The notes: generated by a model from the sequence alone, not told the origin. 64,000 nucleotides of DNA from Simmondsia chinensis (GCA_018398585.1 JAGTTD010000026.1:4159001-4223000), one strand, 5' to 3'. Shown: positions 41,883 through 52,434, counted from the stretch's first letter. Translations and numbers: made by a program.

Positions 41883-42427
41883 TCGATCTGTCCACCTTCG
41901 TTGCTCACCTCGACCTTTGCATTCCTGGTCTGTGGCGTTTCTTCATCCTCCGTCACCACTTCCACCACCACAGATTCCAGTTGGTTAACATCCAAGCTAA
42001 TAGGTACTGTATCCTCCATTTTTTTGGTGTTTGAAGGTGTGGATTTACCTCTATTAGCCAATTCATCAAATTTTCTGGAGATTTTGGCCACTGCTTTCAT
42101 CCACGGATCCATTTTTGGATCCTCCAAATCCATTGCACGAAATTTCTCACTCATTTTAGCTCCTTTGCGTCTCAGATCCTCGGCTATTTGATTTATTTGC
42201 TCCGAGCTCAGATTACCAGTTTTACGCTTCAGATATGCGATTATTTGGTTCTTTTGCTCCAAACTCAAAGCCTTGGCATGTTTTTGCCACAGGTCGAGAG
42301 AATCGCTGAGCTCTGATACCATTATTACAGTTAAAATTGTATAGATATAGAAATTGGGGGAGATAGGGAAGAAATTGAGGGGGAGAGAGAGAGAATAGTA
42401 AGGGGGGAGAGATGGAGTTGTTAACAT
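41852..42427 (-). pseudogene. ORF of non-autonomous LTR element c (MVSEL type)
   Basis: The recognisable part starts MVSELSDSLDLWQKHAKALS near the primer site and continues with LSSEQINQIAEDLRRKGAKM, then MDPWMKAVAKISRKFDELAN and ISLDVNQLESVVVEVVTEDE. The frame runs into LTR b (last residues encoded by LTR sequence), so it is truncated by that insertion. It shares its first half with 40586-40299 and its second half with 38491-38814, defining one protein family of at least 150 residues. I know no function. Confidence 0.5.
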
Positions 42428-42621
42428 TCCGAAAACTATGATCTTTATTACAACCTAATTACCCTCTATTTATAGAATTAGAGGAGGGGATAACTAACTA
42501 ATACTATCTTAATTGCGTAATAAAAGGAAACTTACCCTTATTATCATTAATATAAAGCTACCTATTAAAATACTATTTAATCACATGTCTAACACGTGAT
42601 TAATTTATTTATCCTGTATCA
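42323..42621 (-). repeat. LTR c (5' LTR, minus orientation)
   Basis: On the plus strand it runs tattacagtta...atcctgtatca, with the primer site gctctgatacca at 42310-42321. It is related to LTR a and b by the agag-rich stretch and tttatagaattagaggaggg. Confidence 0.7.
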
Positions 42622-44605
42622 TATTTCTTTAGCCATGCCCCCTCTCCGTCTCTTGAATTGGTATTCGAGTGCCCCTCAGCTGCACTTTTACTCACCTGAT
42701 TCAAGTTTTTTTCGAGGTAAAATTGCACATTAATATGTTTTACATAGCTTTTTGAGTGTGTGATTGCTTATATGTTAGGGTCTGTTTGTTTATGAATACA
42801 TACTTTTGACATTGCTCTTGTTGTTGACAATGTATGATTACCTACAGTTACCCGTGTAGTGAAGATGTTGTTTAGGTAAGTTTTGATAAAATGCTTCAAA
42901 GAGCTTTCGTGAGATGGTATCAAATTTTGGAGTCCACAATTGATGTTGAAAATGAGACCCTTTTATGTATATTATTATTTCATTTAACATAACTATAAAC
43001 TAGATAAACTATGAAACAAAAATTTAGGTTTAGGCTAAATTAAGGATTGCATAATTTTAGGGACCTCGGTGCTTGGGTCTTGACAGACTGTGGTGTAAAG
43101 AAATGCATTATTTTAAAAGTTTAAGCATCAACATTAGCACTTTTGCAATTATCTTATACAAGACATTGCAAAGGCTAATGGGCCTAAACTAATTGACTAC
43201 TTGCCGATTGTCCACTCTAGGAATCACGGTAATAAACATATGATTAATCTCCCTAAGGAGACACCTTTTAGGGTGTTGGAAAAAAAATTAAAAGAATGAG
43301 TAATTAGGACTTATCTGAAAGATCGAATATTGTTGTTATGCCGTGAAGTTCATCATTGTCTTAAAGTCGTTTATGCCCCCGCACTGGTACAACGAGACTA
43401 AAGCGGCACTCGGACCCCAAGATTAACACGACATTCACCACTGTAGTGTAGTCTATAATAGCGGACTAGAATACGTCACAGTTGCTAAGAAATTTGGCCA
43501 ATTCCGTAACTGGAGAGAGCTGAACTTTAGAACTTTAGAGAAAGAGAGGGGTTGCCTTTACTGAGAGAGAGTAAGCTTTTATGAGAATATATTTTTGTTC
43601 TCTATTTTTATGAGCATCCTTTAAACCAATTTATAAACAAGAACTCAGTCTTCCCAAACTTAATCATTTGAGCAAAATCAGGTAAAAGGGAGATAATTTT
43701 GGAAGTAGATGATGTTAGTGGGAGAAAAATAAGAAACCGGTTGAGCAAATCCTGGACATATTAGTAATAGATGGAAAAATGCCTTTCAAATTCACAACAA
43801 CAAAAAAATAATAAAATCCGAACTTTAAAAAACCGGGTCAAAAAAAATACCACGCCATCTTCGCGCCCATGCCTGACCGACATATAAATAAGGGAGCGTA
43901 GAAACAAGGCTCCCCTCTTTTATTTCTTCTATGTGGGACTAGGTTCCCACTCTAATGACTAATTTTACTCCAAGAATTTGAAGCACATCCAACAATACTC
44001 TACATGATTCAAAATTTTTGAAAGAAAGTTTTTCCTGAGTAATAGAAACCACACTTGAAGATATCAATGTCTTTTGGATTTGAGTCGATACCTAGTAAGT
44101 ATGTATGTCCCACAACCGTTCAGGTGAACGAGTCCTGAACCTTAGAGGTCATTGTGAAGCATACACATAGCCACTTTATGTGGTTCCAACATTATGACGT
44201 ATTCTACGAATAAGATTTGTACAGTCCCAATTAACAACTCGGAAACCTGGGTATTCAGATATGCTCTAGAGAGTAAGCCCTTACACTCGACATAGGATGT
44301 TTAACCACCCCACATTCCTGTAGGTGAATCCATCTGTTGTGCTGCTCCATACCATTGTAAAGGCTATGGACTACATTAAGAGCTTTTAAGCTTGTCCTTA
44401 ATGTCATGGAAGAAGAGTCCATCAAGTGTACTGCCCCACACCACCATAAAGGCTATGGAACTCAAGAAGAGCATCTAGTTGTTATTCACGTCATGGTAGA
44501 TTTAATCGACCAATGAGCCACAAACAACGTATCTCGGAAGGGACTAGGGTGGCCTAATCACAACTTCTCAACCTTGGCTTTGTTTGACCCATTGAACGTC
44601 GAAAG
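42622..44605. other. Non-coding DNA
   Basis: No gene is supported. Around 44330-44480 two segments of about 95 bp are near repeats (gtgctgctccataccattgt-aaggctatgga and gtactgccccacaccaccat-aaggctatgga, each followed by aagagc). Confidence 0.4.
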
Positions 44606-44671
44606 TAACTCCCGAGACGGGTATCCACCAAGATCAAATAACTCCCGAGACGGGTATCCACCAAGATCAAG
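44606..44671. repeat. 33-bp tandem duplication
   Basis: The phrase aactcccgagacgggtatcc followed by accaagatcaa occurs twice in direct succession. Confidence 0.8.
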
Positions 44672-44711
44672 TAACACGCACGGGGTTAACTCTCATTCCC
44701 TCTGTTGTATC

Positions 44712-44930
44712 ATATATCGCTTTCTTAGAAAGGTCCTTAGATGTAAGTTGTCTTCTTAAAAGGCCCTTAGTATAATTCGCCTTCTTAAAAGGCTTTTATT
44801 ATAAGTCACCTTCTCACAAGGCCTACAATATAAGTCGCTTTCTTAAAAGGCCTTTAGTATATGAGCTGCCTTCTTAAAAGGCCTTTACTATAAGTTGCCT
44901 TCTTAAAAAGGCCTTTATTTATAAGATACG
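44712..44930. repeat. Minisatellite of ~33-bp units
   Basis: About six or seven imperfect units follow each other, each with gccttcttaaaaggcctt and a tagtataagt-like spacer. The cttcttaaaagg core is partly palindromic with ccttt. Confidence 0.75.
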
Positions 44931-45469
44931 TCAAGCAGTCTCACTCCTAGCTCGATTGAGATCATGAGGGTCTCTCGACACCATAGCTAGGCAACATGCC
45001 CTTCGCTTGCCAAACCCATCAGGTATGCAGTGTCCACACCATCCTTCATGGACTGTGGGCAGGTTAGCTTCAAGCTCAACCTTCGCAATGGCATTATAGT
45101 ACTGTACATAAATCAAAGTGGTACTTAAGTTGGCCTCTGCCAACATCGATCATTAGTTGCTCTTACCCCCAAATAGAGGCATCTACAACAAGTTGCTAAA
45201 CAACCAGCTCCATAACCTGCCAACTTCAACAAGGGTGAGTATAGCAAAATATTGGAGCACATATCGTATCAATAAAATCATCTCTCCACCCCAAAGTACT
45301 CAAATAGGACACACACAATTGGAAAAACAGTTATATGCCGCGAAATATTAGTTTCACACACAATCAAAAAAGTGAAACTTTATCATCTCGGCTCAACTAA
45401 ACCACCACCAGTTAGTTCATAAAAGACCATAATCCACAAAGTGTATCATTCAAACTAAGGCAACCCACA
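44931..45469. other. Non-coding DNA up to chromovirus B
   Basis: No coding signal is recognised. The 5-bp target ccaca (45465-45469) marks the insertion point. Confidence 0.4.
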
Positions 45470-46141
45470 TGTCACAGCCTCGCGGATGTGAAGGCCAAAG
45501 TACAAGACTTGGGCCCAAATGAAAGAGAGGTTAGGTGAGAAAAGAAAGAGAAATAGAGTTTAGATAAGAGAAAGAATTAGAGTAAGATGAGAGAGAAGTA
45601 GAGTAAGATGAGAATTGAGAGAATTAGATGAGAATGAAAGAGATATTTCATTAATTGTCAATTGATGATTACAAATGAATACAAAATACCTATTTATAGA
45701 AATACAAGAATTACTAAAAATAATACTAAATACATCAATTAAATCTAGAATAATATCTTGCAAAATATTCCTAACGCCTAGTAGGGGGGCGGGTCACCAA
45801 CGGCTCTTTGGAGCGTGCCAACGGTCAAGAGGAGCGGGCCACCAACGGCTAGTACAGGCTGGATCAAGGGGGCGCCCAGGCACGGGCTCAGGTGCGGCAC
45901 GACACTGGGAAAGGACGCTGGGGACACAGCTGACACGGGACTGGGGCGCGACTGGGGCGCGAACTAGGACAAGCCATGACAAGGCCAGGGCGCGAACTGG
46001 GGCGCAAACTGGCACGGCACTTGATGCTGTCTGGACACGAACTGGGCAGCGGCCTGGGACAGCACCTTGACAAGCACGGATCACGGACCTGCTCATATCT
46101 AGACAAAGTAAAGGAAAACCGAGAGTGTCATGACCATGACA
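45470..46141 (-). repeat. 3' LTR of chromovirus B
   Basis: On the plus strand it runs tgtcacagcctcgcgg...gtcatgaccatgaca. It contains an agag-rich segment, ctatttatagaaat near 45692, and a GC-rich part with repeats of ggggcgcgactgg and gcacggcac. Confidence 0.95.
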
Positions 46142-46177
46142 ATACCCCCTCCTCAAGCCAATCCTTGTCCTCAAGGA
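46142..46177 (-). promoter_or_regulatory. Polypurine tract and CCTTGAGGACAAGG motif
   Basis: The minus strand reads tccttgaggacaagga (46177-46162), then ttggcttgaggagggggtat before the LTR. Confidence 0.75.
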
Positions 46178-46377
46178 TTGAAATGAGGAAATTGGCCTTG
46201 GATGAAGGCCCAATCCTTCCAAGTTGCGGCCTCACTAGGCATGTTTTCCCATGGCACAAGAACTTGAGTTATCTTCTTGCCTTTGCGCGTTAGGGTGCGT
46301 CGCTTGAGGACCTTCTTGGGGGTGGCCATCCTGGTCACAACTAGGCAAAGAGACACTGGGCACAACATTATCTCCAA
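46171..46377 (-). pseudogene. C-terminal chromodomain-like part of chromovirus B
   Basis: The frame ends QVLVPWENMPSEAATWKDWA and FIQGQFPHFNP. The pattern VLVxW(x)6-8 E(A/S)(T/S)W fits a chromodomain. The Gly of the usual WKG is lost. It is out of frame with integrase by a shift near 46370. Confidence 0.7.
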
Positions 46378-47429
46378 TTTTCTTTTTTAAGGCGTGAAAC
46401 ATAAAAAACGGGGTGTATTTTAGACTCGTGCGGTAGTTCCAATTTATAGGCAATCTTCCCTATCCTTGCAATTATCTTAAATGGACCGTAATACCTAGCG
46501 GCTAATTTGAGGTTACGCCTCATGGCGACCGAGGTTTGGCGATAAGGTTGTAACTTCAAGTACACTAAGTTGCCTATGTCAAATTCTCGTTCGGTTCTGT
46601 GTAGGTCGGCTTGTTGCTTATAACGGTGTTGCGCCTCGACTAGGTTTTCTCTTAAGAGGTTAGCCATAGATTGTCTCTCATTAATCAAGTCTTCTACACT
46701 GGGGGACGAAGACACACAAGGATAGTCTATAGCTAAAATCCTAGGTTCATACCCGTAAAGAGCAAGAAATGGCGTCATTTTAATAGAGGAATGGTAGTTA
46801 GTGTTATACCAAAATTCCACAAGTGCTAACCATTGAGCCCATGCCTTCGGTTTATGTAAGGCCATGGCTCGTAAATAGTTCTCTAAACATTGATTCACGC
46901 GCTCGGTTTGGCCATCCGATTGAGGGTGGTAGGAGATACTCATGTTAAGTCCTACACCCGCCAACCTAAATAATTCCTTCCAAAAGATGCTTTGGAAGGT
47001 GCCATCCCGATCCGATACTATGTTTTTGGGTAGCCCATGCAAACGATATATATTATCAAGAAAAAGTTGCGCTACCTTAGTGGCCGTGAAAGGATGAGTT
47101 AATGATATAAAATGAGCATACTTAGTAAAACGATCAACCACTACCAATAGTGTATCCTTACCCATGGACTTAGGCAAGCCCTCAACAAAATCAAGACTAA
47201 TACTGTCCCAAGCTTGGCTTGGAATGGGTAACGGTTGAAGCAAACCGGGATAGGCGACATGCTCGTTTTTGGTGCGTTGACATGTATCACACTTAGAAAT
47301 CCAATCACTAAAGCTCTTTTTCATATTAGGCGAATAGAATAAACGTTTTGCTCTTATTAAGGATCCTTGGACACCGGAGTGCCCTCCAATAGGTGAATCA
47401 TGTAAGGTGTGCATAATTTTAGTTCTCAA
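46368..47429 (-). pseudogene. Integrase of chromovirus B
   Basis: The 353-codon frame has HDSPIGGHSGVQGSLIRAKR, CDTCQRTK, SISLDFVEGLPKSMGKDTLL, IVSDRDGTFQSIFWKELFRL and HPQSDGQTERVNQCLENYLR. The zinc module and all three acidic catalytic residues look intact. A C-terminal GPFKIIARIGKIAYKLELPH segment precedes the frameshift. This is the best-preserved pol domain in the window. Confidence 0.85.
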
Positions 47430-47467
47430 GTCCGTGTTTTCACCTATGTAAATACGACCTTTATATC

Positions 47468-48164
47468 TTAAAATACCACCATGAAAAGTGAAAGGGTGGT
47501 GTGGAAAATGAGATCTAGGGCGCGCTTGTCGTTGTCATAACTTGCCTCGACTTCGCGTACCCATTGAGGTACCACGCTAGTGAGGACCGAACAAAACCCT
47601 AACTCACATTCCTCATCCCGTCTAGATAGTGCATCCGCGGCTCTATTTTCCACTCCCTTACGGTACACTATAGAGTAACTAAGGTCCATGAGCTTTGACA
47701 TACCCTTTTGTTGCAATTGGGTTGTCACACGTTGGTCTAACAAGAATCGTAAGCTAGCGTGATCGGTTTTGATAATGAAATGGTTGTTAAGTAAGTAATG
47801 TTGCCATTTGTCGACTGCCATTAGGATTGCCATGAGTTCTTTTTCATAAACCGATAACCCTAAGTGACGAGGACCTAAGGCCTTACTAAGATAAGCTATA
47901 GGTCTACCTTCTTGACCTAAAACCGCACCGAGGCCTACGCCACAACCATCCGTCTCAAGTGTAAAAGGTTTAGTAAAATCGGGGAGAGCTAGAACCGGCG
48001 CCGACACCATAGCATGTTTGAGGGTGTCAAACGCAAGTTGGGCACTCTCATTCCATTGAAATTCACATTTGGAAAGAAGGCAATTTAGAGGTTTACTAAT
48101 AGATCCATATCCCTTAATAAATTTTCGGTAGTAACCGGTTAGACCTAAGAAACCCTAAGACTTT
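47468..48164 (-). pseudogene. RNase H of chromovirus B
   Basis: Motifs are FTLETDGCGVGLGAVLGQEG, YEKELMAILMAVDKWQHYLL, FIIKTDHASLRFLL and NRAADALSRRDEECE. The usual TDAS reads TDGC. The part between 48010 and 48164 is in another frame. Confidence 0.8.
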
Positions 48165-48840
48165 TAAGACTCTTCGTGAGGCCAAGCTACCATAGCTTCA
48201 ATTTTACTAGGGTCCGTAGCTACACCGTGTGGGCTAATGATATGTCCTAAGTACTCAACATGATCAATACCGAATGTACACTTACTTCTTTGAGCATATA
48301 ATTGATTAGTTCTTAATGTTTCAAGGACTTCACCTAAATGTCTAATGTGAGTTGTCATGCTAGGACTATATACCAGGATATCATCAAAAAAGACTTAAGA
48401 CAAATTTACGAAGGAAAGAAGAGAAAACCTCATTCATTAAAGCTTGAAAAGTGGCCGGTGCATTGGTGAGACCGAAAGGCATCACTTTGAACTCGTAATG
48501 ACCTTGATGCGTGCGAAAAGCCGTTTTGTGGCGATCCTCATCTCGGACACGAATTTGATGGTAACCGGCTCCTAAGTCTATCTTAGAAAATACACGTGCT
48601 CAATGCAACTCATCAAGTAAATCATCAATAACGGGGATGGGAAATTTATCTTTTATCGTTGTCTATAATCAACACAAAAACGATAAGTACCATACTTCTT
48701 ACGTACTAGCAAAACGGGTGAAGCAAATGGGCTATGGCTCGGTTGAATTATAGACGAGGAAAGCATTTCCTTAACTTGTTTTTCAATTTCATTCTTTTGA
48801 CTATGAGGGTAGCGATAGGGTCTTATAGATACGGTTTTAG
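48164..48840 (-). pseudogene. Reverse transcriptase of chromovirus B
   Basis: Motifs are [20 protein letters not shown], then [16 protein letters not shown] and [20 protein letters not shown]. The catalytic [11 protein letters not shown] follows near 48375-48395, then LGHIISPHGVATDPSKIEAM. A one-base insertion just before FFDDI creates a TAA, and further frame changes occur near 48650 and 48600. The active-site residues themselves are intact. Confidence 0.8.
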
Positions 48841-49300
48841 CCTCGGTTTGGGTGGGAATAGCATGATCATGGGCTCGGTTAGGTGGTAGAGTCCTAGGAA
48901 TATCAAATACATCCTCATATTCGTTAAGTATAGGTTCAAGGTCCGGATGGGCATAAATAGCTTTTTCTTCACTACCAATGGCTAAAAATAAGTGACCTAC
49001 TAAACTATGAACTTTCTTTTTAATAAACCGTTTTAGGCCTTTTTCGGACATAGCATGTAAGGTCGCATTATCGGATGTGCCTTGTAAGTGAATAGGTTGT
49101 CCATCCTTAAAACATGAGAATTTAAGGTTAGTAAAGTCAAAAGTAACCGGTCCGTATCTTTGTAGCCAATCTACACCTAAGACCATGTCACTACCTCGTA
49201 AATCAAGTACTCATAAGTCATCGGAAAAAATGTTACCTTGCACTTTCCACTTCAAGGTTGGACATTTTTGGTAGCTCACCAAGCTTTCGCCATTGGCAAC
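48841..49300 (-). pseudogene. Protease C-terminal part and linker, chromovirus B
   Basis: MVLGVDWLQRYGPVTFDFTN (from 49186) is the second protease block. A linker to FDIPRTLPPNRAHDHAIPTQ follows at the RT border. A TGA near 49210-49208 separates it from the first block, which lies at the end of the gag frame. Confidence 0.75.
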
Positions 49301-50779
49301 CGTCACTGTCATCACCACGGTAGGCACCGTGTCAAGCTTGAGCTCTTGGACAACGCTTGTGTCCAAGAAACTGTTAGTGCTTCCGCTGTCTACTAGGATC
49401 GTAATAGGCCTTTTCTTGATTGAGCCCTTCAACCGTAATGTGTTGTGGGTGATGCGTCCGGACAAGGCATTCAAAGAGATCTCCATGACACCATCACCCT
49501 CGTCTTCTTGAGGAAGTTCTTCATCTATATCTTCGAGGTCATCATCGACTTCCTCTTGGCCTTCCATACTTTGGAGCTTGTTTTCGCATACATGGCCTGG
49601 AAAATATCGTTCATGACAACGATAGTATTGTCCCGGGTCTTGCCTAGGCACATTAGGCGCTGTCGTAGTGCTAGGCGCTGGTCTCGGAGGCACGGCCTGG
49701 GGCGCGCCAGTAGGGGCCTGGGCACTGGTCTGGACAGGGCCCGCTGGGCGTGACTGGAACGAGGACCCCGCTCGGGACCCATACGGTTGCTGCTGCCTGT
49801 ATGAGGGTCTAGGGACCGTGGCACCCCTAATCTCCGATATCGTGATTTCTTGAAGTTTTGCTTGCTCAATGGCGGAATTCATATCGGATGGACGGTTGGC
49901 TTTGACAGCAGCCCGGACCGCGGGTTTTAGACCCCCAATAAAACTCGAGACATAATAGAATTCACTTAGTTTGTGATGATAAATCATCATCCAACTTCGT
50001 AATTCCTCAAAACAGACCTCATATTCCTCCACGGTACCGGTTTGAGTAGTTTTATTAAATTGTTCCACCACATCTTGTAAAGATTTATCCCCAAACCGTT
50101 TACATAATTCGTCTATAAAAAATTGCCAAGTCATAACCGGGTTATTTAATTCTAGAGCATGGAACCAAATGTCACCATACTCATGTAAGTGAGAAGAAGC
50201 AATGTTAACCCATTCCTCAATTGGAGTTTGGTACCAACGAAAGTATTTTAAACATTTACGTATCCAAACTCTAGGATTCGTACCATTGAATGTTGGGAGA
50301 TCAATCTTTAAGTTGTGATGGGAGGACCATGATCGTGTACTAAATTCATTGCGGCTATGATCACCATCTTCGGATCTCGGTTGGTGCCTTACTTCTCTTG
50401 GCTCCGGCACACGAACAGGAGGAGGTGGGGGTGGTGGTGGTAAAATTCCCGAACCACCCATTTGCATATAGTTACCCAATCCAACTTGCTCACTGTGCGT
50501 TGCAACATCGGGTACGGCCACAAGAACACTTTCGGGTCGCTTCTCTTGATTCATCAAGATCCGGTTCATGGTCTCAGCCAAGGATGCCATTGAAGCTTCG
50601 AACCCACGTTGGCTACGACCAATGCCCGTGACCTCAGTGGCCAAGTTGTCCACCGATGCCTTCAAACCATCGCTCACCACGTTTTGGTCTCGGACCAACA
50701 TGTCAAGCCTATCCTATCTTCTTTCAATATCCATAATTTCTCTTGTGAACCGGAAGTCTCCTCGGATGAAGACATAGTG
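49211..50779 (-). pseudogene. gag plus start of protease, chromovirus B
   Basis: The likely start is the ATG at 50779 (MSSSEETSGSQEKLW), but a small indel near 50720 puts the long 496-codon frame (50701-49211) in another phase. The core has KIDLPTFNGTNPRVWIRKCL, WVNIASSHLHEYGDIWFHAL and SSFIGGLKPAVRAAV, the retrotransposon gag fold. The zinc knuckle reads YYRCHERYFPGHVC, with Tyr in place of the first Cys. The frame ends in ILVDSGSTNSFLDTSVVQEL, the protease active site. Confidence 0.85.
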
Positions 50780-50826
50780 TTGGTAGCTCGATTGTTTCTT
50801 GTAATCGCCAGTTTTGAGATCGCAAC

Positions 50827-50840
50827 GTGCTCTGATACCA
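50827..50840 (-). promoter_or_regulatory. Primer-binding site of chromovirus B
   Basis: The minus strand reads tggtatcagagcac next to the LTR, a perfect match to the common Met-tRNA site. Confidence 0.9.
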
Positions 50841-50843
50841 ATT

Positions 50844-51504
50844 TGTCACAGCCTCGCGGATGTGACGGCCAAAGTACAAGACTTGGGCCCAAATGAAAAA
50901 GAGGTTAGGTGAGAAAAGAAAGAGGAATAGAGTTTAGATGAGAGAAAGAATTAGAGTAAGATGAGAGAGAAGTAGAGTAAGATGAGAATTGAGAGAATTA
51001 GATGAGAATGAAAGAGATATTTCATTAATTGTCAATTGATGATTACAAATGAATACAAAATACCTATTTATAGAAATACAAGAATTACTAAAAATAATAC
51101 TAAATACATCAATTAAATCTAGAATAATATCTTGCAAAATATTCCTAATGGCTAGTAGGGGAGCGGGTCACCAATGGCTCTTTGGAGCTTGCCAACGGTC
51201 AAGAGGAGCGGGCCACCAACGGCTAGTACAGGCTGGATCAAGGGGGCGCCCAGGCACGGGCTCAGGTGCGGCACGACACTGGGAAAGGATGCTGGGGACA
51301 CAGCTGACACGGGACTGGGGCGCAAACTGGGACAAGCCATGACAAGGCCAGGGAGCGACCTGGGGTGCGAGCTAGCACGGCACTTGACACTGTCTGGACA
51401 TGAACTGGGCAGCGACCTGGGACAGCACCTTGACAAGCACGGATCACGGACCTGCTCATATCTAGACAAAGTAAAGGAAAACCGAGAGTGTCATGACCAT
51501 GACA
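50844..51504 (-). repeat. 5' LTR of chromovirus B
   Basis: It has the same ends as the other copy and is about 11 bp shorter, mainly in the ggggcgc tandem part. Confidence 0.95.
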
Positions 51505-51997
51505 CCACAAATCAACAGGGTTCTTGAGCCCAAGTGCTAGCATCACCAAGCTATTTGCACTAACTTTGGTCACCATAATAATATTTCCACAAGCTAGTTA
51601 TAACTAGCGAACATCAGTGGAACCACAATAATCACAAGATTACGGTTACCTCAATTCTAGGCTCCTATTCCATGCGCCAAACATGACCAAGGTTTTTGCA
51701 ATGTGAGCTCAAGATTTGTTGGTCAAAGAGGCTTTAATATGATGTCAAAGAGCCAACAATTCCTGGTAGTTTCAGACAACATGACCTGTTATACTTGGAC
51801 AGTTGCTAATCCAGTCTAAGCTCTATGTTTAAATTTTATAAACTTAAGAGGCAAGGGACCCAGACCCTGCATATGCAGGCGCCCTTGAGGCACTGGGTCC
51901 GTTGTTGTAAGAGGCAAGGGAAATAATAGGTGATACCATTACTTGGCGATTTGTGGTTGTTTGACATCAATCTCAAGCTATGCTGCTTCCTTTTCAG
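51505..51997 (+). other. Probable intron or 5' region of the OB-fold gene
   Basis: It is AT-rich and ends in a good acceptor (gctgcttccttttcag, AG at 51996-51997) 23 bp before the ATG of the OB-fold frame. It holds a 49-bp SINE-tail insertion. The matching donor and first exon were not found; they may lie beyond chromovirus B, at or below 45.4 kb, or be very short. Confidence 0.5.
51859..51907 (+). mobile_element. 49-bp SINE-tail insertion with 14-bp duplication
   Basis: The 14-bp taagaggcaaggga lies at 51845-51858 and 51908-51921. The insert reads cccagaccctgcatatgcag, gcgcccttgaggcactgggt, ccgttgttg. It starts 7 nt before the hairpin cctgcatatgcagg and has only the tail. Confidence 0.9.
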
Positions 51998-52020
51998 GTA
52001 CTCTGGCGCAAGAGCACACC

Positions 52021-52434
52021 ATGATTCTGTTGAAAGACATCGTACCTGCTGCACGGAACAACATAAACGTGCGATTCATACTTTTGGACAAGGGCAAGAC
52101 GGTGATGGAAGCCCAAAACAAAACTTGCTTGGCACTCGTGGCAGATGAGACTGCTGCGGTGCACTTTCAGCTGTGGAGTGATGAGTGTGATGCTTTTGAG
52201 CCCGGTGACATTATCAGGTTAACTGATGGCATATTCTCCTACCAGAGGAGCAATCTCATTCTGAGGGCTGGCAGGCGAGGTAAGATCGAGAAGGTGGGGG
52301 AGTTCACAATGGCATATGTTGAGACACCCAACATGAGTGAGATTCGTTGGGTTCCTGATCCCTTAAACCCCAAGAAATATGTGCAGGATACTGTTATTTC
52401 CCCTCATTCACGCATCTTCCCACCATTGCAGTAA
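52021..52434 (+). CDS. SOSS-B/hSSB-like OB-fold protein
   Basis: The 137-residue frame begins MILLKDIVPAARNNINVRFI at an ATG with accATGa context, 23 bp after a splice acceptor, and ends at TAA. It aligns by motif with the SOSS complex subunit B (hSSB1/2) OB fold. Seen are an N-terminal LKDIxPxxxNxNVxFI-L strand, then AAVHFQLWSDECDAFEPGDI, IRLTDGIFSYQRSNLILRAG, GKIEKVGEFTMAYVETPNMS and a SEIRW ending. In animals this protein binds single-stranded DNA in the nucleus and takes part in double-strand break repair; plant members are little studied. The length suits the OB fold without the long tail of animal proteins. The frame is fully open and in clear contrast to the decayed elements around it. 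An alternative in-frame upstream start (51943) lies before the acceptor and is less likely. Confidence 0.8.
   Translation: MILLKDIVPAARNNINVRFILLDKGKTVMEAQNKTCLALVADETAAVHFQLWSDECDAFEPGDIIRLTDGIFSYQRSNLILRAGRRGKIEKVGEFTMAYVETPNMSEIRWVPDPLNPKKYVQDTVISPHSRIFPPLQ

Larger units (their letters stand above)
45470..51504 (-). mobile_element. Full-length Ty3/gypsy chromovirus B
   Basis: It has LTRs at 45470-46141 (672 bp) and 50844-51504 (661 bp), a perfect target duplication ccaca (45465-45469 and 51505-51509), a primer site, a purine tract, and gag-PR-RT-RH-IN-chromodomain. Much of the LTR length difference lies in a short tandem ggggcgcgact motif. The LTRs are close to each other, but small frameshifts make it defective. 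It lies about 500 bp upstream of the SOSS-B-like frame. Confidence 0.95.

Noticed and set aside
45675..46293. Open frames across the GC-rich LTR part
   Set aside because: They lie in LTR sequence, occur in several overlapping phases on both strands and recur in the other LTR, so GC bias explains them.
49293..49753. Plus-strand frames within chromovirus B
   Set aside because: They are antisense shadows of the gag and protease region.
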